DNA from: Magnolia sinica
Taxonomy: Eukaryota > Streptophyta > Magnoliopsida > Magnoliales > Magnoliaceae
Length of the DNA: 64,000 bases
Direction of reading: 5' to 3'
Assembly: GCF_029962835.1 (NCBI RefSeq)
Contig: NC_080584.1
Coordinates: forward strand, 83,480,862-83,544,861
A model generated the notes under the pieces. It saw only the letters and a program-made list of their open reading frames with translations, ran no database searches and had not been told where the DNA came from. This document shows positions 24,791 to 38,637 of this stretch, piece after piece. The translations under genes were made by a program, and so were the position numbers. Positions within the stretch are counted from its first letter, which is position 1; the number at the start of each line of letters is the position of its first letter.

Positions 24791-24793
24791 TTA

Positions 24794-24880
24794 AGCTGCG
24801 TTTGGTTGCACCAAATATCATGAAATATTGGTGCAAAATATCATGAAATGTTATGATATTTGGTGCAACCAAACGCAGTC
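24794..24880. mobile_element. Tourist-like MITE (87 bp), near-complete palindrome
   Basis: TIRs AGCTGCGTTTGGTTGCACC and the inverted GGTGCAACCAAACGCAGTC are flanked by TTA on both sides (24791-24793, 24881-24883), the PIF/Harbinger target. Related copies lie at 25206-25312, 45208-45310 and 59231-59336. Confidence 0.78.
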
Positions 24881-25057
24881 TTAGCTATTTTACAACCCCG
24901 AGTGCCTTAAGTATAACGAGCTTTCGATGTAAAAGATTCGTACAACCATATTTCACCATAGCAAGGGTTGCATTGTATGGGTCAGGAATCTATAAGGTGT
25001 AATAAGAAGTTGCCCAAATGCTCCTAAATAAGAAGCAGCTTTGGCCTCATCAGTCGG

Positions 25058-25668
25058 TCATAATTCTTGAATGGCTAGATTCAATTCCAAAGCAGATTTT
25101 GCCAGCAACCCTCCCCTCCTGCACCAAATATTTGCACGATGAATATAATACAAAATCAAATTACATGATGAAATTTGTTCACATTCTGATGTATTATTGT
25201 AGGTTACGGTGTGCTTGGTTGCACCAAATATCATGAAATTTCATGATATTTGGCACCAAATGAGACTGATTAATGACATATCATTATATTTGTTGCAAAC
25301 CAAACACGGCCTAAACAATCATATGGAAACTTGAAAGATGTATCATTGAAATAAGAGAAATTCTATGATGATCAATTCGAGGACGTGCACAGCCTCCCTG
25401 GATGCATTTTCGGTTTGTGTAAGTGGGACCATGGTTACATAATCCAGAATGTTCGTCTGTTGGGCCCCACCGGGCCCCACCATATATGGGCATGCCCAAA
25501 AAGTATCCCCAGTACAATCCCTAGTCTTTCGATGTTTGGCCTGCAAACAGAGAGTCAATAAGAGAAACAGCACCCAACAGCTATCACCGTGGGTTTGCTC
25601 CCCACAAGTGTGGGTTTGACTCCCCTTCTCGGCATTACCCGATACATGTGGTTGTGGGTGATTGCGTG

Positions 25669-25712
<44 letters not shown>

Positions 25713-28700
25713 AACTTTCCACATTCAACTGCAGAATGGGCAATACTGGTGGCCAGGATCTCTCCCAAAAATGATTCGGGAGGCTTTTGGGGCATGTCCC
25801 ACCTATAGTTTGAGGATCATATAATTCCTCAGTGTGCTAATAGTTCATAAGGGCCAGACTCCTGAGTAGAAACATGCAGTCTTGTTTGTGGAAACAGCCA
25901 CTAGACTCTTGTGGCCCACCTGTGTTGTATCCAAGCCTGTTAACAAGTGGGTCCAGCAATGCAGATGACTTCTCTTAAAATCAGACTAACCTGATTATTA
26001 AGTGGCGACATGTGTACAAAATAAATGATAGTTAATAGAAATTTGAATCCACATCTAATGTATGCAACCAAAATGGACTTTTGAAGGTGCTTCAACACAT
26101 TAGTGTGTGGGTATTTCAGCACACGTTATTTTCCCTACAGATCATAGTTCTAAAACTCGGTGACTCAGACCGAAATTCTTCCAAGTCAACTTGATGAGAT
26201 TCCGAGCCGAGTCACTAAGAAACTCACTGAAGAGTGAGACTCAATGCTGATTCAGCATGACTCACCAAGTCCACTCACCAACTCAGTTGACTCGAATCGA
26301 CTTGGCATGACCGAGTCCCTAACTGAAGGATGGGCTTGTAATTAGAAAATACGAATCCAAAGGACATGAGAATCGAAGGCATGACCTCATGTCAAGATGC
26401 ATGTGTCATTACCAACCAGCCATGCACCACATTTGTGACAAAATCACAAAATAATCCTTTTTTCGGTACTCATAGTTGTTCCAAACATCTAATATTTACC
26501 TCACCATTTCTTAATAATTATTAAATATAGAGTTGAGTAGATTCGACTCTTCAGGTTGAACCAACCCGGCTTCAAGTTGAGTTTTCAATTTTTCAAACCA
26601 TGCTATAAATTACAACCACAACTTGGGCTCAGTTCAACCCTAACCCGACTGACCCTACCCAAGTTCAGGTCGGGCCAGGTTGAGTTGTCAGGGTCCTCGG
26701 GTTGGGTTCAGGTAGAAAAATGCCAACCAGATTTGAATTTGGGCTGGGTTCAAGTTAGAGCAAATTTGGGTTGGGTTAGGTCGGGTTGGGAATAATCACA
26801 TGTATCTAGGTTGGGTTGGTCAGGCCGAGTCAGGTAGGACTAGGTAGAGTATCGAGGACTTCGTGTTAGGTTTGGGTTAGGCACCTTGGGCTGGAATACA
26901 GGTCAGGTCGGGTTGTAGGTCAGATTATCTTGAGGTCAGGTTGGGCTCGGCTTGACCCTCAACTTGACCCAACCCACCCAAGTTGCACCTCTCCTATAAT
27001 AGGATTGCTCTAGTTAAATATTTAAATAACAACGAATCAGTATGATAACTCGAGAATGCTTGCTTACCTAATAAGTGAAGGAAGGACTTGTTTAATCTTT
27101 TGCAAATGAATATAGCACTGGTTGCAGCGATCACGCCTGTTATAGCAATCCAGATATAGGTGGCCCTTTTGATCAGCATCTCAACCACCTCCACTCAGCA
27201 AAAGCTAAATGCATAAAGGAGCCAAAGGATAGAGAAATATACCTCTGCTCTGCTTGAAGATCAACCCCTATAGGTGAAGACGATGACATGACCGAATGGA
27301 TAACCGGTCCAAAGATTCTCATGAGTTTCAATAGCAATTCCAAGGAGACATTCATGTGCCTGTACATTTAAAACACTGTTAATATCAGCTGTTAACTAAA
27401 ACAGTTGCATGCTTGTTGGTGTCTGACACGGACATGATGTGAAATGGAAACCCAATGTTGCCGAGAGGACTATAAATAATTGCTTAAGAGGGACTTGCTA
27501 ACCTTCACCTGGCAGGTGAACAGTCCTATCAGTGAAGGTGCACATTGATCTGGGCCGTCCATTAGAATGGCCATCACTTGGGTAGGCCACTGTCCGAAAC
27601 CCAGATTGATTGGATGGTCCAAAGAGTCAGCAAAAAATCTTCAACAGTGTCCAGTAAGTGGACGGTCAATACATTTTAGCAAGTGTCCTATATGTAGAAA
27701 AGTATTTAGAGATAAACCTTTTCCTTGACCTGGACTGTAGTGCTGTCAATGGACAGGGATCAGGCCTAAACCGAGCAATAGGCCCAATGCAATTGGCCCA
27801 CCCATACCAGTTCAAAAATTTGAGGGCTCAAACCAACCCAACCCTGCCTGTTGACAGCAAGGTATTCAAAAAGGGTTACGTAATGGTAATGATTGGTGCC
27901 TGTTACGCAATAAAGGGCAGTATTGCACGATCTGAAAAAAAAAAAAAAAAAAAAGCCCATAACAGCTGTAGCAGCCTTTATGGGCTTGTAACAGGCTGAT
28001 GCAGGCTCATAACAAGCCAAGATGGGTGATATAAGGCTGATACTTTTTTCATTTAAATTTCTTTTGACCATTATAGGGCCGTACGAGCCCGTATCATAAG
28101 GTCATATGGCCAGCCATTATGCTGGCTGTTACCAGATACCTTGGTCAACAGCCCTACTGCAAATTCACTCGACTTGGAAAGATGACTTGTAATTCAACCG
28201 AGACAATTCAACTTAGTTGAGTTCATAGTTGAGCAAACAAGTTCTAAAACTATGTTGGGAACAGTTCCAGAAATTAGGTACAGGGGTTTGGATTCTCTAG
28301 GCAATATTTTCTATTAACAAAAACAAACAGCTGAGTACATGATAAAGTTACCTGCCGACCTTGCTATCCAGTAAGCCTGCAAGTAGGGGGAGCAAGCAAG
28401 AGAAGAGATCGAGGGTAACAATTTCAGCTTTATCCAAGAGAATACTGACCACATCAGCCTGAACCTGCATCTCGCATCCGGTGATGCAGCAATAAATTAT
28501 AATTATTGCACAAAAGTCAAGAAGGTTGCTGGTTAGCAATTGAAACTGTCGAAACTGACACAGTGCATCAAATGGCTGGAATAGAATACCTACAGAATGG
28601 TCAGGCAACCTTCCCACTGCATTGATGGCACCCTTGATATCATTCCGTTCCCAAAACTGCCGAACCACCTGCAGATTTGCGCTAGATCATATTCAACTAT

Positions 28701-31700
28701 TTTTTGCAAATGATCATCTATGAACAAAATTCAGTAAATCTCCACATGCAAAACAATGAAATATAGGATATGGCTTCTCAATGATGATGTAAAACCAAAC
28801 AGGTAGGCCAGTATAATCAAGGAAGATCTGTTCGAGTTGATGATTGATGAAAAAATCTAACAATCGTCCCAGCTAAACAAGGTCTTAGTGCAATGTTGCC
28901 AATGCCGATTCTTAAGAGGCTGCAGAAGTTTAAAAGAAGTCAACATTTGTAAGAATATACTGAAGGGTCGTTCATTCAAACACAGGAGGTCATCTGGTGC
29001 TTTTATTGTTTCTCCTAGTGTTTTAAAACCTGGGTCGGACCCCTGCTTATTTTTTTGTCAGCAGTTCGGTCCAAACTGGTCCAACAGCTGGGTCAAATGG
29101 TCCGACTACAGATGTCAACGTATTGTATACACAGATATACTGACAACCTGCATGAAATAAAATACTCTTGGTAGTGTGGATAAGACACTTCTTAAAAAGG
29201 TGGTTGTAGGTTCAACCCCTTCCTCACGCACCGGGGCTTTTAGCATGCAATAAAGGTTCATCCATTTACCACTCTTGTTCAACCAGATGAGAATGGCCAA
29301 ACCAGACAGTTGGACCATTTGAACTGGGTAGAAGTTGTTTCTCCATTTGAAAGAGCTTTGGTTTCTCCATTTCCAAAGAGCCTTGTTGTAAAACATTGGC
29401 CTCCATAACCCTTGTGAAAATCCCTCAAAAGGAGATGACCAAGATGATGGAAAGTGAAAATCGTCAACTCTAGAAAATCTCAAAAATAAGGAGAAAGATG
29501 GGAAAATTGGATGCAGCAACTGAGATCTAATCAGTGCAGGACTCCTGCTCAACAAATTGATGAATGATCAATAACCTACATGAGGTATTTTTCCTCGAAG
29601 TTTCTGGCCCTGGCCTGGGATGCCTTTTTGGGAAGCCCATTACCACCACACACCCACCACCGCCTGGCTGGCCTGACAAAGGATTGGTTGGATGCCCATT
29701 CCAAAGAGCTTTAGTTCTCTCACATCCCTGCCCAAAGGGTTGGTTAGATGCCCAATCCAAAGAGCTATAGTGAAGGCAAATCTTCGATGGGGTCCTTATA
29801 TCCACTGTCTAAATTTGAGGAAAAAAGGAGAAGACATTGTTTTGAGGCTAGCATGGAATAGGCATACAATTCTGTAGATTGGGATTTGCATTTAGGCAGG
29901 ACCTCAGAATGCACATCATCAGATTTTACTGTACTTAGATTTGCTAAATCATCACATGCGGAGCAGCACCCATGCACACACAAGCGCTAGTGCCAATATG
30001 GCATAGGAGCACGAGATCTGATCTTTCCATCAGCTGGAAAACAAATGGATGGCTAAAAAATTTAACCATGAGAAGTGAAACGTCCTGTCTTTTAGGCCAG
30101 AAGATCTGAGTGGCCCAACTGATGGAAAGCCAGTTCTCTCACATGTTAATAAATTCACCAGTGAATGTATATGATGTAGGGATTGACATTACCTGTAATT
30201 TTGTAAGGCGGGATTGTAGAACGCTTAGGAATAAATCATGATTTTGCATTATGTTTTCAGCTGCATCCTCATCATTTGCAGAAACCAAGTCCATTTGTGA
30301 TGTTTGAGGCTGTCCTTTCTGTTCATTTCAAAACAAAATGAAAAAGAACATAGAAAAAAAAAAAAAGATTAGGGTCACCCAGCCAAGTCCACATGTGCAC
30401 ATGAACACACTTTCTTCTTAATGGCAACTTCTGTGTTGGTGTTAAAGCCCCATTATTTCCAATACATCTCATGAGCAAGTTAGAAAACCTTGTACTCATG
30501 CTTCAAGCAGGAAATGACACTGCAGAATGCAAGATTGCATGTAGTGTATGCAGCGTTCGAAGTATCGGTATCGCTACAAGTTTCGCTGGCTAGGGATATA
30601 GAAACAATATCGATATTGCTGATAATATCGTTGATAACCAGAAATGCAGGGAAACATGTGAAAAACGGTGGAGTTTTCAGCAAAACTTTAGGAGATGTTA
30701 AAATGTACATATTTGCATATTTCGAAATTTAAAAAAATTGCAAAAAGAATGCATACATAACAAGTTTCCATTTAATGGGGCCTTAAAAGTATGTGCTGTT
30801 GTAAGAAATAAGTCCAACCATCCCATCCAGTCTATTTAACCATCCAACCTTTCATCCAAACATCCATCAATATTGCAAAATGTCAACAACACATGATATT
30901 TCACCAAGAAATCATTAACAATTGGGAAGGAAACGAAAGATTGTGGTCTCAATATCATGCATGTTGCGATATCGATAATATCGAGATCTTATTAATATTA
31001 TCAATGACAAATTGAACACTACATACAACCATGTGCCCATGAAAAAAAATAAAAATTGAAATACGAATTTTTCTAATAAACAAAATTCTGATGATATCAA
31101 TACGTTGGCGATATTATTGAAATATCGTGGATGCACTTATGATACAAGCATTACCTAAAATTTACATAGTTGAAAATATTGGCGATACATTGGCGTTATT
31201 GATGCATTGGCAATACAAGCAACACCTAGAATTTATATGGTTGAAAATATTGATGATTACATTAGTGATATTGATACGTTGGTGATACTTAGCAATACAT
31301 TGCTCATACCTGGAATTTCTGATACTAATAGTGTTATTGGTATCGCTACCAATGTTATCTGTATCGCTGAGCTGGAGATAAAATAATATCGAAGATATTT
31401 TGATAATATCGAAGATAATTCAAACACTGAGTGTATGAATGTATTTAGGTAACATTTACAATTGAGTTGCCAACTTTCAACCTAATCAAACATTATTGTA
31501 GAAGAGACAGGTAACACTAACAATGAATTGAAACTTTAGAATTTTTCCGGCCATACAAAACAAGAGGCTGCACATTGTGTTTGCAAACTTCATATGGAGT
31601 TGCCAAGATGGAGTAATAATACAGGGGCATATCATACCGGGCTCGAGTGGGGTAGCCCGTGAGATGCAGGGACACACTCGGGGTAGGCGGCCCATGTGAT

Positions 31701-34700
31701 TTGGGGCCCATAAGAGGGGTTCAGCCGACGTCTTAACCCATGAGATGTGAGGCCTGGGCTATGAGATAAAGGGATTACTTCGCCATACTCTAACAGTTCG
31801 AGCTTTTAGAGCAAGTGGTTAATTGTCCTGCATCAAATTGATATCAAAGCGGGAGGTCTCGTGTTTGAGACTCCTCATCGGGGGTGATTAATGCAGGGGT
31901 ATTTTCACACCGGGCTCGAGTGGGGTTGCCTGTGGGATGTAGGGGCACACTCGGGGTGGGTGACTCATGTGATTTGGGGCCCATGGGGGAGGTCTCGTAT
32001 TCGAGACTCCTCACCGAGGGTGATTAATGCGGGGGCATTTCACACTGGGCTCGAGTAGGGTAACCCGTGGGATGCGGGGACACACTCGGGGTGGGCGGCC
32101 CATGTGATTTGGGGCCCATGAGCCCACGAGAGGGGTTCGGCCGAGGTCCTAACCCATGAGATGTGGGGCCTGAGCTATGAGATAAAGGGCTCACCATACT
32201 CTAACAATTGGAGCTTTTAGAGCAAGTGGTTAATTGTCATGCATCAAGTAACAAAGAGACATTTTCTTTTTGATTAGTGAACAAAGTGGAGTTTTAAGGT
32301 AAACCAGACAATGAGAAATTGAAAACCAACAATTCATCATTCCCCAAAAATCCTAGTCAAAATCAGTGTTCAATGTATTAGTATCACACCCTTGGGATAC
32401 AAAAATATCATCAAAAACAGCAGGAAATACTGCATGGATAGCCTAATGCATCGAGTTCCGAGGGGAACAGTGGTGAAAGTTTGGGATAATGGTGGAAAAT
32501 TTTAATTGACACTTCAGGAGATGTTCAAAGACATTATATTACACTTAGAACTCAAAAGGAGAAATTGAAAACCAACAACTCATCATTCCCCAAAAAATCT
32601 AGTCAAAATCAGTGTTCAAAGCATTGGTATCGCTCGCACCATTAGGATACAGAAATATCATCAGAAACAGCAGGAAACACTGCATGCATTGCCTAATTCA
32701 TCGGATTCTGAGGGGAACATTGGGGAAACTTTAGGATAATGGTGAAATTTTTTAATTGACACTTCAGGAGATGTTCAAAGACATTTTATTACACTTAGAA
32801 CTCAAAACATTACAAAGAAATGAAAGAAGATTGAATTTCCCCAATTTCTTCCATTTTTCACGTCAGAATTTCTTAATTGGCATGGCATCCATGTTAAGGC
32901 ATGAAACTCATGCATATATATCAATTTCTACTTGTCTTCTAGTTCTAGCTAATCTGTTGGGAAAAATAAAATAAAATGAATTCAAATAGCCTTTTCTCAC
33001 CTTTGGGATTGCAGCCTGAATCTGCTCTCAGATAGCTATTTCTCCACCGAATTCATGTTTTGATGCAAAACAACTTGTTAAAACATGCCAAGATAAACAA
33101 TCCCAAAGAAATTGGGTAAAAAATGTTTTTTTTTTTTTTTTTTTCTTGTTTCACTCAAATATTACACGTATCAATGTGTTGATTGAGACTTGTGAATTAC
33201 TACAATATATTTACACAACATGACTTACACTGATATATTGTGATACATCAGCATGTATCAATGATAATATTGTTGATACATACTTCTTTTTTTTATCTGT
33301 TATACACCCCTTGTTTCAGTGGCCTGCCATACCGATGGTATCTACTGATACTATCAATACATTGAATACTGGTCAAAATGTGGCCAAAACAATCCAACAG
33401 ACGATAAAACAAATTATTTGGGTCATGAAGCATTAAGACGTTAAGTGTCCTGAAGCACCCAGTCTATACAAGTGTAGCCTATTGTTTGGGGATCCATGTT
33501 GTTGATCTCATAGGTCCCATCATGGATGAAAACAATGGACCATGCCCCAAAATCTCAATAATGGAAGATTGTACAAGGCCTGGATAGGTCCCTATTGATG
33601 GTCGATTGTGCGATCAAAACAACTAAAGGGTCCGGACATCATATCAAACCCATATAACCATTCAGGTTGAAGATCGACCTATCCTTTCATGATGACAGAA
33701 CAGGATAATTGGACTGGAATTCTAAAATTCAATCAAATGGCCCTGATTGATCACAAGTTCCACTGTGGAGCCCACTAATTGAATTGTACCTAGTAAACCC
33801 AATGTATAAGGCATGGTGTATTTTCTTGGTTTGTACATATCATACAACCAAAACGAGCCTATATGATGGGTAACATAAGATTTATTGTTTAGATTCATGT
33901 TGGAAGTTTTGGCATAAGCTTGATGCCAGCTCTGCCAACCTGACACAATTCTCCTTCATCTGGCCTGGAGACCAGCAATGAGAGCATAAACCTCCCACAG
34001 GCGCAGTGTAATAAACTTACATAAGTTGTTTACAATCAAGCGCTATCTAATAGTCGATTACATAGGTTGATTACAAACAACGAGTTCATTTGAATTTAAG
34101 TGGGGTGGAAGAAATGGAGATGTGCATCTAGAGTTTTATGTGATCGTCGTGTACCACTCAAACTGAAAGGGAAATTTTATAGAATGGCTATAAGACCAAC
34201 CATGCTTTATGGGACAGAATGTTGGGCAGTGATGGGACATGTCCATATGATGAGTTTAGCTGAAATGAGGGTGTTTAGATAGATGAGTAGCAAGACAAGG
34301 ATAGAATTAGAAAAGAATGCATTAAAGGGAGTTAGGAGTAGCACCAATAAGTAACAAGATGAGAGAAGTAGATTTAGACGGTTTGGTTAGGTGCAACAGA
34401 GTCCAGGAACTGGAATAGTTAGGAGTGAGTTCGTACAAGTTGAAGACTCTAAACGGGCAAGGGGATGTGGTCGAGGTAGTAAGTAAAGGACATGGGTTGA
34501 GGTGGTGAGTAAAGACTTGATGACCTATTGTCTAACTGAAGTTATGACCCTTGATAGAGTAGAATGGCATAATAGGATTCATGTAACCGACCACAGTTAG
34601 TTGAGAACTTGGGATAGGTTTAGATGAAGATGAAGATAATGAGTAATATAAAATTTAAGTTCTTAAGTATGCTTGTGCTTAACAAGTTTGAGTAGAAGTA

Positions 34701-37700
34701 GGAAAGTGTTATATGATACACTACAATTCAAGTAAAGGAAGGTTCAAAAGACTTCTTTCTAGAGTATTCTTGCCTTGTAATTGAACCTATAAATACGTCA
34801 TCAAGTCATGAGCATGAACAACAAATGCTTTGTTATTTGAATGACTAAGTTATTTTCTTTTTGTCTCCATAGGGTCAACTTTGTGGCATAATCCCATATA
34901 TGTATACTCTTCGCGTTTATTTTCTACCGCGAGAAGAGAGATCATCAATTTTGTGGCAGGAGAGTTGGATCATCTACAAGCAGTACATATTCAATCTTTT
35001 CAATTCAATTGTTCAATTTGTCACATCACTCATGCTACACAATACTTGAATCTATAAATGTAAAATCATAGGTTCAATAAAATGCATGCAACACATGTAT
35101 TCTCACAGCTTAAAAAAGTAGAGACAGTACCATCACAGAAGGCAATGTATCAGTTTCGGGCATTGCATCAGAGGAAGCACTGATTGCTGGTGCTTCACTG
35201 CTAGTACTTCTTTCCCTCCTTTCCCATCTCTCGACAAGAGACCGTGTTCTTCCTAGTTCAACTGCAACTCCTTTAACATATTTCACAGAACCCACTCTGC
35301 TCGAATCAAGTGAATCAGCATCTGCAAAACAAATTGTTCTCAGAAAATAAATTTGTTCCATTGGAAACTTGTGAGACTGTTGAGGGTGCATTTGGATATT
35401 TACTAAAATATGCATAGAGTAAAATGGCCATTGTACTTGTTTCTTCTATTTGAAATACAGAATGGACCTTCTACACTTACCAACCAAAGTGATTTTCGAA
35501 ATTAAAATGGGTGCCATTTAAAGAGTGCAAAATTGGATTTCACCCTTATCCAAACACTGCCTATGGAACAAAAGGTTATGTACTTTCTCGGCCCTTCAAT
35601 ATAGACCATGAAAAGAGCAATTTCGAAGTTGCTGATACTTGAAAGCCATTTCTTAACTGACTATACCTGACATAAAGCCGTGCTTAAAACTCTTACAAAA
35701 GTTTTATAAAAGTAAGAATATGAACCAAAAAACATGATAACAAAAAAGGGTTTAAGTGTTCTCTGCTATTCTGATTTAACAAAATCCATTTATGGAATCA
35801 ATATCTCTAGGGAGGCCTGTCTTTCCCTAGCCAATCTTGTCGGTTGCAAGGTAAGTTCCCTTCCAACTATTTATCTTGATCTTCCCCTTTGTGTGGGGAA
35901 TCCACCTCTCTTTGTGGAACAAAATCGTTGAGAGGATGGAAAGAAAACTATCTTCTTGGAAATTTAATGTCCTATCCCTTGGGGGTAGACTCAACCTGAT
36001 TAAGACTTCTCTATCTAACCTCCCCATTTACTATCTGTCTCTATTACAATGCACAAAATCCATTCAAGCCAAAATTGATGTCTTACGTAAAAACTCTCTA
36101 GCAAGGAAACAACAGCTCTTCTAAATTCCATCTTCTAAACTGGAAGGAGGTTTGTTCTCCCCTTGATGAGGGAGGGGCAGATCTCAGAAACCTCAACCTA
36201 GTCAACAAGGCGCTTCTTGGGAAATGGATTTGGAGGTTTGGATTAGAAACAGATAGCTTATGGAGGCAAGTTGTCTTCTTCGCTGAAGGAATGAGGAGAC
36301 AATGGATCATCTTTTCATTCATGGCCCTTTCATTTCCGATATCTGGAGGGGAGTTCTTAGATTGCTCAGAGTAGTCTGGGTTATGCCCTCTTCAGTTGAT
36401 GCCCTTTTCAACATATGGCACGAAGATCTGGGAAGAGTAGTCAGAAAGAGGAAATGGAAGTGTCTTCTCCTTGTGGTTTGTTGACTTACTTGGGCAAAAA
36501 GAAACAACAGATGTTTTAGGAATAAAAGTGTCTCTTCAGCTGGGGTTTTTTCCAGAGTTGTTGCTCTCTTTAGGGATTGGGCTCCTTGAGGGGTTTTGAG
36601 GGCTTCCTTGCCAGGCGTGGGCCTGCAGTTGTTCTCTTTTCATCTGTTTTAGTTTACTTGTTTTTCCTGTTTCTATTTTTCTTTTCTTTTCTTTGCTTTG
36701 CTTGTTGTATGGAGAGGATCTCCCTCTCTCTCTGTTTTCTTAATATATTTTCCTAATCTTTCAAAAAAAAAAAATGATTTATGGCATGGTTCAAAAACTC
36801 AACAAATCCAATTCAGCCAAATTAGGTCAACTAGAAGACTTTTAGGGAATCTTCATGAGGTTCAGTTGCAGTAATTAACATCTTACATATGACATAACTA
36901 TAAAATCAATAATTAGCTAACTCTATGAAATGTTGTTACCAGAAAGGATTGGGAAACCCTTTCTTTTAGAAGAAGGGTTTAATGTTTCTTAAGTTTGAAA
37001 ACAAAACTACAAAGAGTTTTGCAAGTTCTAAATAACACAAACAAATATATATATATATATATATATATGCATGCAAAAGCCTATCTGCCTATAGCTAGAT
37101 GTGTTTCAAGAACTCTACCATTTTCACAGCAAGGGGTTGAAGGTGGGTCCAGGGATACAATCCTTTGAAACTTCTCTGCAGTACTCCTGATATTGGTATG
37201 GTTGCTTTCACTAGATTCTGTAGCTTCGGCGTTGGCAATGAACCTAAACTGGAAGTTATGATCAATCCCGCTGTCTAGACCATTGGTCTTGCCACTCAAT
37301 GATAAAGATTCACTTGCAATCAACTGCCTATCCATATCATCTTTGACATTCGAATGCTTCCGCAAATGAGTTGGCTTGGAAAATACCATAACAGGAGGCG
37401 TGGATTCAGCAGTGGGAATTTCTTTTCTCACAACAGTCGCGTTTTCCACCATTGAACTGTTTCTAGGGACCACAACAGGTCTACTTATTGCTTGGCTACC
37501 ACTTCTTGCATGCAGGTCTATCATGGGATTCTTCTTTAGAGCTGGCGGATTAGTCCCTCTGAAATTAAACGTAGTTGAAGACGACAAGATTTCCTTTGTG
37601 TCATAAACTGGCTCGATTTTTCTTGGAGCACTACAATTGCTTTCGATAGCTTGACATGTAGCAAGAGTAAAGAAATGTTACACAGTGAAGATAAGAAATG

Positions 37701-38603
37701 AGCATAAGAAAGAAAAACTATCGATAACCTAATATGAAATATGATGTCTGCAATAACTGGAACATCACAATCATCTTATATTCTTATCGCAGTAAAGCTG
37801 GGGGAGACATCAAATGAAAAATGATTACTTACAGTTTTGGCTTAAGCTTCTTCTTAGTGTCTCTTTGGTATCAAAATCTCGTGCTGCAGTAAGCAATGCT
37901 GTATGAGAAGTTACACTGCTTCCCTGTTGCTGTACAGACTGATTTAGCCCGAGATCATATTTAGGATCTGTATGTCCATTTGACCTGGACATGACACCAG
38001 CTGCATATGGACCAATGAGCTGAGAGGAAAGCAAATATTATAGAAATAAGTCCTTCTGAAACAATTAAAAGAGAAAATTGTAATTTATTACAAATTAAAA
38101 ATTATATAAAAGAAGTGATTTTGATGACAAGAAGAAGAAAGTACCGAAACATCTACAACCCACACTCCAACAGAGTTTTGATGGTAAGAGCAACCCATAA
38201 GTTTTCCCTGGTGAATACGGAGATCACCCAAAGTAGACCACCCCATATCAACAGCATCATGACATCTGATAGGCTCCCATGAGAAAACCTATAGTTTTAA
38301 GCAAAAAAGAAGTGTGAGATTAATCTCACTGGAAAAAATCTCACCGAAATTATGCCATGACAGATGTTCTATGGTTCTACCTTTAAAGTCTCATCCAATC
38401 CACAGAATAGAGTTCTTCCATCAGGGTGAAAGGTCATAGCGCGGACTCCAGTGGCCTACAAAAACAAGTAAATGTAGCTTAAACTATAATTTCATACTTG
38501 GAATACCATTAGGAAGAGCCACCACTGTGTGAAATCCTATTTTCTAAAGTAAGACCATAACTGCTGTGAACTTCTTCTCTCAGGCCAAGCAATTAATACG
38601 GTT

Positions 38604-38637
<34 letters not shown>

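Noticed and set aside
28888-29160. 90-codon plus frame in katanin intron 12
   Set aside because: No homology recognised and it overlaps palindromic repeat debris (GGTCCAAACTGGTCC).
31800-31890. Possible tRNA or SINE (A-box-like TTTTAGAGCAAGTGGTTAA, B-box-like GTTTGAGACTCC)
   Set aside because: The paired ends, AGTAA target sites and primer-site position fit an LTR-type TRIM better than a tRNA-derived element.
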